From positions 310,001-374,000 of the forward strand of contig JAJNNY010000023.1 in assembly GCA_022453515.1 (NCBI GenBank): a stretch of 64,000 bases of DNA, given 5' to 3'. The DNA is from Astrocystis sublimbata (lineage: Eukaryota; Ascomycota; Sordariomycetes; Xylariales; Xylariaceae). The notes beneath the pieces are model-generated. The model was given only the letters and a program-made list of their open reading frames with translations. It was not told the origin of the DNA and searched no databases. This document shows, in pieces, positions 59,459 through 64,000 of the stretch. Each line of letters starts with the position of its first letter. Positions within the stretch are counted from its first letter, which is position 1. The position numbers and the translations under genes are program-made.

Positions 59459-60722
59459 ATGACGGTCTTCACGGTCTGTCAGTAATCCTCTCAAAGCACA
59501 AGTCTCTTCTCAACTTCACGAGCTGACTCTTTTGACCAGTCCTGACTGGCATCGACGCATAGATATCAAGCAGTATGAGTACGTCAAAGCCGGATCCATT
59601 TATCCCCCCTTGGCGCAGCACGAACTACCCTATTTCAACCAGCACTCTTGCAATTGAAACACCTGGGAGCTCTCAGATCACGAGCGATTCCTTGACTCTA
59701 CCTAGAAATTACTGACGCCAGTGGTTGAAGAAATATGTGGAGGGCCGACGAGGCAGTTGGACTTGCGGGTATGTAGTTCGCTGGAGTCATTTGTTCCCAT
59801 TTCTGGCAAGTCTCAAGAGCATAAGTTACCCTAATTGGTAACTGTACTCCCGAGACATCTGTAAACCCCCGTTTCACGAGCAATTTCTTCATTTTGACAG
59901 GCAATTACTGACTTTAGTGGTATAGGTGTACAAGGAATAACGCTGGATATAGTTCCGCTTCTGTTCAGAAATCGGAGAGGGGGAAACGGTCCTCGTGCCA
60001 TGATGGCCCGGGCAATAACAATGCCTGATGGAAGTCCAATCCAAGAGGACGTCGGGGGGGGTACTCAAACAGACGAATCCTCCGACAAAGGTGACTTCCA
60101 AGGAGAAATCGAAGATGGCTTTCGACTAGAAGAACCCTCTGGAGGTATGGAGACAAGCCCGGACTTCGGGGATCGGAGCAGAGCACTGCGGGGAAGCCGC
60201 GGCAAGAAGAAGTTCTACGCCAGAAAGGGGAAGAACCTGTATCGGGTGGAACACATCGCCGACTTCCAGAACGCGAACGATGCTACCTTTGTGAAGAAGG
60301 CCATGCAACAGGAGATCCAGCATCGAGAGGATTATGCTGCTTTTCGAGAAGCAGCCATACGCGACTGGGATGACGGATGGCTCTCGGATGTCGACGATGG
60401 TGAGGACGAGGACAAGTTCTTCCCCGACGATATGCGCATCGACGACGCGAGCGACAGACGCCGCCAGCTTGAGGGGTTCCAGAGCGAGCTCTACTTCAAC
60501 TGGCAGCGAGCGGAGAAAGCGGCGGATCTTGTGGGTTGTGGTGAGCTGGCTGGCTTTGATGCTGGTATCTTGCCGATGAGCCAGAAGTTTGGCCCTGAGC
60601 TCGAGCAATCGACCAGGATACCTGAGTTCGCAGGAAACTCCCTGCGAAATAAGCCTCACGCACAGCAGGTCGAGATGAATCATATACTAGCGCTGGAGGA
60701 TGCTGATTTCATGTATGATTAG
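59459..60722 (+). CDS. hypothetical protein interrupted by two introner-like introns
   Basis: A frame-consistent model is 59459-59481, 59540-59572, 59731-59768 and 59926-60722, giving 296 aa. Intron 1 is an ordinary 58-bp intron (GTAATC donor, GCTGAC branch, CCAG acceptor). Introns 2 and 3 are the repeated elements D (phase 2) and C (phase 1). Removing all three opens the frame from the ATG into the 240-codon final exon, and without removal stops intervene. The final exon encodes an acidic disordered region, then FYARKGKNLYRVEHIADFQN, QQEIQHREDYAAFREAAIRD and AGFDAGILPMSQKFGPELEQ; no domain is recognised. If ATG 60000 is used instead, a 240-aa protein results. An upstream exon beyond an acceptor at 59446 cannot be excluded, so the 5' end is the weak part. 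Confidence 0.45.
59573..59730 (+). mobile_element. introner-like element copy D
   Basis: This is a 158-bp phase 2 intron starting GTATGAGTACG and ending ATTACTGACGCCAGTGGTTGAAG-like, with AAG as acceptor as in copy B. Shared blocks with copies A-C include GGATCCATTTATCCC (versus GGAGTCATTTATTCC), an AACTACCCTA block, TCACGAGCGATTCCTTGACT (versus TCACGAGCAATTTCTTTACT in A) and the TTACTGAC branch region. It lies 38 nt upstream of copy C in the same gene. Confidence 0.7.
59769..59925 (+). mobile_element. introner-like element copy C
   Basis: This is a 157-bp phase 1 intron, GTATGTAGTTCGCTGGAGTC to TTTAGTGGTATAG. It is nearly identical to copy A in the MetE-like gene (about 15 substitutions and one 6-nt gap by hand alignment). 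Compared with A, the C-to-T changes in the 3' arm leave the terminal stem intact through G-U pairs. It is the best evidence of recent duplication within the family. Confidence 0.85.
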
Positions 60723-61125
60723 TGCCTTTGAAGGTCGTTGATGGTGGTGGAAAGTTGACGATCGTTTCTATTTGGTCTCCTTGCCTGCCTGCTTCTCGTA
60801 TTTTATACTGGAATATATTATTATACATAAAGTCTCACGTTCATGGATGATCCATTAGATGCAAACATGCACGAAGTTGCCTCGAGCCTCCATCAGGCTA
60901 GTAATATTGGCCGAAGAGCTATGAGTGACTGATCAGTGTCAATCAACGACTCACGCATGACAAATTTTAGAATGTCTAGAAGCGGGCGTGCAAACGACAT
61001 TGCATCCTCTCTACCTCCCTCATAGCAAGTTTGAAGATGTACCTAGACAATTACCCAGACTTGCGGAAGAGCTGTAGCTCCCTAGGCACTTGACACGACT
61101 AACCCCTCAACGAGAAACCAAGCGA
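60723..61125. other. intergenic region between convergent genes
   Basis: Spacer of about 400 bp between the 3' ends of the introner-bearing gene and the TDA3-like gene. No gene was seen. Confidence 0.5.
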
Positions 61126-62941
61126 TCACAGGAAATTTGCAGGATCACAACTCCCCAACCTCGCACTCTTCGTCTTTCCATCGAAGACGAGTTCACTAAC
61201 GAGCTTGCCCGTCCCCGGCGCGTTCTGTATGCCCCAGCAGGTGTGTCCCGCCGCGACGATGAGGCCCTTCGTGCTGCCGACCTGCCCAATGTAGGGACCG
61301 CCCTGCGGCAGATAGCACGCTTGTCGGGCGAGTACCTCGCCATCTTGCCCCAATGCGCTGCTGATCCCCCCAACCTGGGCGATGATGTCTTCGCACCGCG
61401 CCGTGTCGACCTCGACCTCTGCGTTGGTCAGCGGGAGCGGGACTACGTCGTCAGTTGGGCCGCAGGCGTAGGCCGTTCCGTCTATATTGTAGCACACTCG
61501 GGTCAGCCAATGACAATCGTATACTAACATGTCCTGGATGCTACATGTCAAGATGCCTCAAATGGCAATAGGTACACCAAGAAAACAAAAGGGTTAAGAT
61601 GGGAGAATCCAGCGGCTCACCTGGTCGCGCACTATAAACACTGGTAGTTAGTCAAGACGAAAGGCCTCATGAGAAGGACTTTTCACTCACTAGATCTCGG
61701 GCTCAACAATCTGCTGCCCGCGCAGCACCGTCGCCTCTTTTTCGCCACGGTGCACCCATTGTGGCGGCACGGGTTCGCGGAAGCCGATCGGCAGCTTAAT
61801 TTCGGTGAAGAGGGCGTACGCAGAGACCGGACGCGGCGTCTTGATGACAACGCTATGTGCGCGAGAGGCCTTGACGGGAACCTCGGGCAGAAGTTTGCGC
61901 GTCCACGGGCCGGCGGCGACAACTATAACACCGGTGGAGTCAGTATTCTCAGTTAGGTACCTAGGCTTATACTTGACGTATAGTCTGAATCCACCCCCCT
62001 TTTCCGGACCATCGAAACACGTCTAGAAGGGGAACACGAGGGGGTGACCCAGCGTTTTACATACCACACTCCGTGACCGACCGCTTCGTCACCTCACCAT
62101 CCTTCTCATACGTAACACTCTCCACCGCCTCATCCCCCTCGCCCCTGTCAATCGCGGTGATCCTCGCCCCCGTGACGATACTCACGCCCTCGTCCTCGGC
62201 CAGCTGCGCCATGGCCCGCGTGAACAACTCCGGATGCACCTGGGCCGTATTGTCCGGCTGGCCCAAGTTATCGTAGCGCGTCAGCGAGTCGAGCCAGTCC
62301 AGGTCCTCGGGCGCCCCGACCTCGCGCAGCTTCTTGGCGTCCTTCTTGTGGTCTTTGTGCAGGCCTTTCGAAGCACCCGATGAGTTTGCGTATGCTTCAT
62401 TACCAGCAGCGCCATCGCTTACACCTGCACCTAAGCCGGGTGGCAGGCGCGCCTTGCAGTTGACCTGGCTCGCCCAGCAGCGGCGGTACCCCCAGCGCTG
62501 CGCGCCGCCGTGCTCGCGCGCCAGCTCGTCGTGCAGCCTGAAGCTCAGCGGGACGATGCTCTCTGGGAAAGCCCACAGCGCCAGCAGCCCGCCCGCCTTG
62601 CCGCTCGCGCCCCCCGCGATGCCGTCGTGCGCCGGGTTTCTCTTGGCCGCGGTTCCACTCGGGTCCGCGAGGGTGGCGGGGTCCTGGATGCTGTCTGGTG
62701 TGCGCCCGCCCGTGCTCGTCGACGACGCCTCGAGGAGGGTGATGCGGTGCGAGTCGCGCGAGTATGACGGGTGGCGCGTGAGGTAGTATGCTGTGCTGCA
62801 TCCGATAATACCGCCCCCCACGATGACGATGTCCTTTTTCTGTGTAGCCATGCTGCGGTAGTGCGCAGCCAAAGTGCAGACTTGGCGCGATGAGATTGTG
62901 CGAAACCGTGGATTGACAAGAGCTGCAGAGCGTAGGCGCAT
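61126..62941 (-). CDS. TDA3: TDA3-like FAD-dependent oxidoreductase (DAO family)
   Basis: Four exons, 62941-62065, 61922-61691, 61631-61621 (11 nt) and 61481-61126, give 491 aa. The Rossmann FAD-binding motif IVIVGGGIIGCSTAYYL follows shortly after MATQKKD. ASGKAGGLLALWAFPESIVP, TECVVAAGPWTRKLLPEVPV, IVEPEIYARPDGTAYACGP and LIVAAGHTCWGIQNAPGTGK match fungal TDA3-type oxidoreductases. Yeast Tda3 is a putative oxidoreductase linked to endosome-to-Golgi transport; its substrate is unknown. The ATG at 62941 adds a 30-residue stretch rich in Arg and Ser without acidic residues, resembling a mitochondrial presequence; the ATG at 62851 gives the family start. The micro-exon choice (acceptor TTTATAG) restores EIYARPDG; an alternative acceptor 9 nt earlier inserts three residues. 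Confidence 0.88.
61482..61620 (-). other. 139-bp intron, possible highly diverged introner-like element
   Basis: This phase 1 intron of the TDA3-like gene begins GTGAGCCGCTGGATTC and ends TTGGCTGACCCGAG...AATATAG. It shares the CGCTGGA word near the donor and a GGCTGACC branch region with the introner family, and it is twice the usual local intron length. Similarity in the middle is not convincing, so this is only a candidate. Confidence 0.25.
61923..62064 (-). mobile_element. introner-like element copy E (diverged, intron 1 of the TDA3-like gene)
   Basis: This is a 142-bp phase 1 intron on the minus strand. Its donor end GTATGTAAAACGCTGGGTCA and acceptor end TACTGACTCCACCGGTGTTATAG correspond to GTATGTAGTTCGCTGGAGTC and ACTGACTCCAGCGGTATAG of copy A. 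A TTCCCCTTCTAGA block matches TTCCCGTTTCTGG. GGGTCA near the 5' end can pair with TGACTC at the 3' end (one G-U). The centre has diverged and contains a CCTAGGTACC word. Confidence 0.55.
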
Positions 62942-63410
62942 GTAGAAAAGGGAGCAGTTGTAGCGGGAATCAACCAGTTCAAATCTTTGGTGCTTTGAGT
63001 TTCCGAAAAGCTGCTTTGAGCTGCGCTTTAGGTTGTTAACAGCGCTGGTGAGCTGGTGCAGGAGGTGTCGACGTCAGGTCTGTTGGTCGTTATGTCTACT
63101 TAGATTGGTGGGGCACAACATCCAAAAAGGAGACGTCATTCGCATGCGCAATCCAGTCCACAAATTGTATTGAAACCCGAACGCATCCAAATTCATCCTC
63201 GAGTGCATGTAGATCCCCAAACTCGCCAAATCAATAGACATGGCACCGCGACAAGAGAGAACTCGAGGGTTTAGGGGTATGTCGTGGTTTCGCTGGTAGG
63301 GCGAGAGACTACCCAACTATCCAAACCCTGTACGTACCTACCTAGGTAGGTATATATGCCCATAACCATGCCCATGCTCGAGGTGCTCATCTTCATACTC
63401 ATAACCATCA
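62942..63410. other. intergenic region
   Basis: Promoter side of the TDA3-like gene and 3' flank of the GPALPP gene. It contains a CCTACCTAGGTAGGTA palindromic cluster at 63334-63353. No gene was seen. Confidence 0.45.
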
Positions 63411-64000
63411 TCATCCAAATCTTGCCTTTGCAATCTCCCTCAGCATATCCACCGTGTGCGCCTCGCGCTCTCTGTACTCCCGGATACGCTCCTCCCTCTC
63501 CTCCCTCTTGGCGCGCAAGACTTCCTCCCTCCTGATCTCGCGTTCCGACCTCTTGCGTTCCGCCTCCTGCTTGTGCCTCTTGTACTCCTCTATGCCGCCA
63601 CCACCGCTGTCGCCTCCCATGAGCTCCGCATCCGGCATCTCGGTAAGGTCGTTGGAAGACTTGGCGGTCGCGAACGAGGCGTTGGCTTCGCGCACCTCGC
63701 GCCGCTTCTCCAGCCTGCGCGCCTGCGAGCCCGGGTCCGCGCGTGGCGCGAGCTCCGCCTCTCGCTCTTTCTGCAGCGTGCGGTCGGCCTTGCGCTCGCG
63801 GCGGAGCAGCGCGTGTTCTTCGTCGCGGTCGGCCGTTTCGAGCTCGCGGCGCAGGGTTATGTCTGATAGTGTGGGGATGCCGGGGCCGTGCTTGGTCTGT
63901 GACAGCGGCGCTTGTGAACTGCTCGTGACATTGGCCGGATCATTCCCTGGGAGTGTAGGCCCGTAGTCATCCTCGTCTTCATCGTCTTCCCCCGTGGTAC
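63411..64000 (-). CDS. GPALPP/DUF3752 domain protein (3' part; 5' end outside window)
   Basis: The minus-strand frame is open from the window edge to TGA at 63411 and encodes about 196 residues. It begins in an acidic region leading into DDYGPTLPG, a GPALPP-type motif, then PTLSDITLRRELETADRDEE, a long charged coiled-coil region, ELAPRADPGSQARRLEKRRE, MGGDSGGGGIEEYKRHKQEA and the terminal HTVDMLREIAKARFG. This order is that of DUF3752 proteins (GPALPP1 in animals). Their function is poorly known; nuclear, RNA-related roles have been suggested for some. There is no intron in the visible part. The start codon and N-terminal motifs lie beyond position 64000. Confidence 0.8.
   Translation of the reverse strand, partial: TTGEDDEDEDDYGPTLPGNDPANVTSSSQAPLSQTKHGPGIPTLSDITLRRELETADRDEEHALLRRERKADRTLQKEREAELAPRADPGSQARRLEKRREVREANASFATAKSSNDLTEMPDAELMGGDSGGGGIEEYKRHKQEAERKRSEREIRREEVLRAKREEREERIREYREREAHTVDMLREIAKARFG

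Noticed and set aside
59360..59481. Glycine-rich plus-strand segments that could be read as a patatin-like GGGxRG start
   Set aside because: The frames do not join without a stop, and no serine-hydrolase motif follows.
1..64000. Search by eye for tRNA B-boxes, CRISPR arrays and transposase or reverse-transcriptase genes
   Set aside because: No GGTTCGAANCC-type box with a matching A-box, no spaced direct-repeat array, and no transposon protein motif was found.

Overview
This is nuclear DNA from a filamentous ascomycete (Pezizomycotina). Most genes carry short GT-AG introns of about 50-90 bp with CTAAC/CTGAC-type branch sites. Intergenic spacers are long, and the protein set is typical of moulds: KIN4-type kinase, Miro/GEM1, UTP11, C2H2 plus fungal transcription-factor domain, GH55, GH92, GH125 and a secreted intradiol dioxygenase. 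Spacers and some introns are rich in TACCTAGGTA-like words, which I associate with Sordariomycetes; the class assignment is inference.

Left part (1-19 kb): a MetE-like zinc protein (980-2501), about 7.6 kb without a convincing gene, a KIN4/KfsA-type kinase (10079-13347), a zinc deaminase-fold protein (14372-15157) and a block of minus-strand genes of unknown function (16.0-19.25 kb). One of these has an in-frame TAG in the middle of a long open frame. Middle (19.8-45.8 kb): GEM1, a proline-rich protein with a hydrophobic tail, UTP11, an omega-type glutathione transferase, a secreted intradiol dioxygenase, a divergent pair of alpha-mannosidases (GH125 at 32805-34631 and GH92 at 36566-39388), an eight-exon DUF2461 protein and a C2H2/fungal-domain transcription factor whose last exon looks frame-disrupted. 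Right part (46-64 kb): about 6.3 kb of gene-poor DNA, a secreted GH55 beta-1,3-glucanase, a phytanoyl-CoA-dioxygenase-like protein, three unknown genes, a TDA3-like FAD oxidoreductase with a possible mitochondrial presequence, and the 3' end of a GPALPP/DUF3752 protein.

The most interesting observation is a family of near-identical or clearly homologous introns at unrelated positions: introns 1 and 2 of the MetE-like gene, two introns of an unknown gene 58 kb away (59573-59730 and 59769-59925), and a more diverged copy on the opposite strand in the TDA3-like gene. They are 142-163 bp long, about twice the local norm. They begin GTATG and share internal blocks and the branch/acceptor region. 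Their ends can pair to bring the splice sites together. Removing each one restores an open frame, in all three phases. These are the hallmarks of introner-like elements, that is, introns multiplying as mobile units.

Two carbohydrate themes stand out: GH125 plus GH92 (exo-alpha-1,6- and alpha-1,2-mannosidases, expected to cooperate on mannan or high-mannose glycans) and GH55 (beta-1,3-glucan). All exon coordinates were derived by hand from splice signals and frame continuity; no transcript or database evidence was available.
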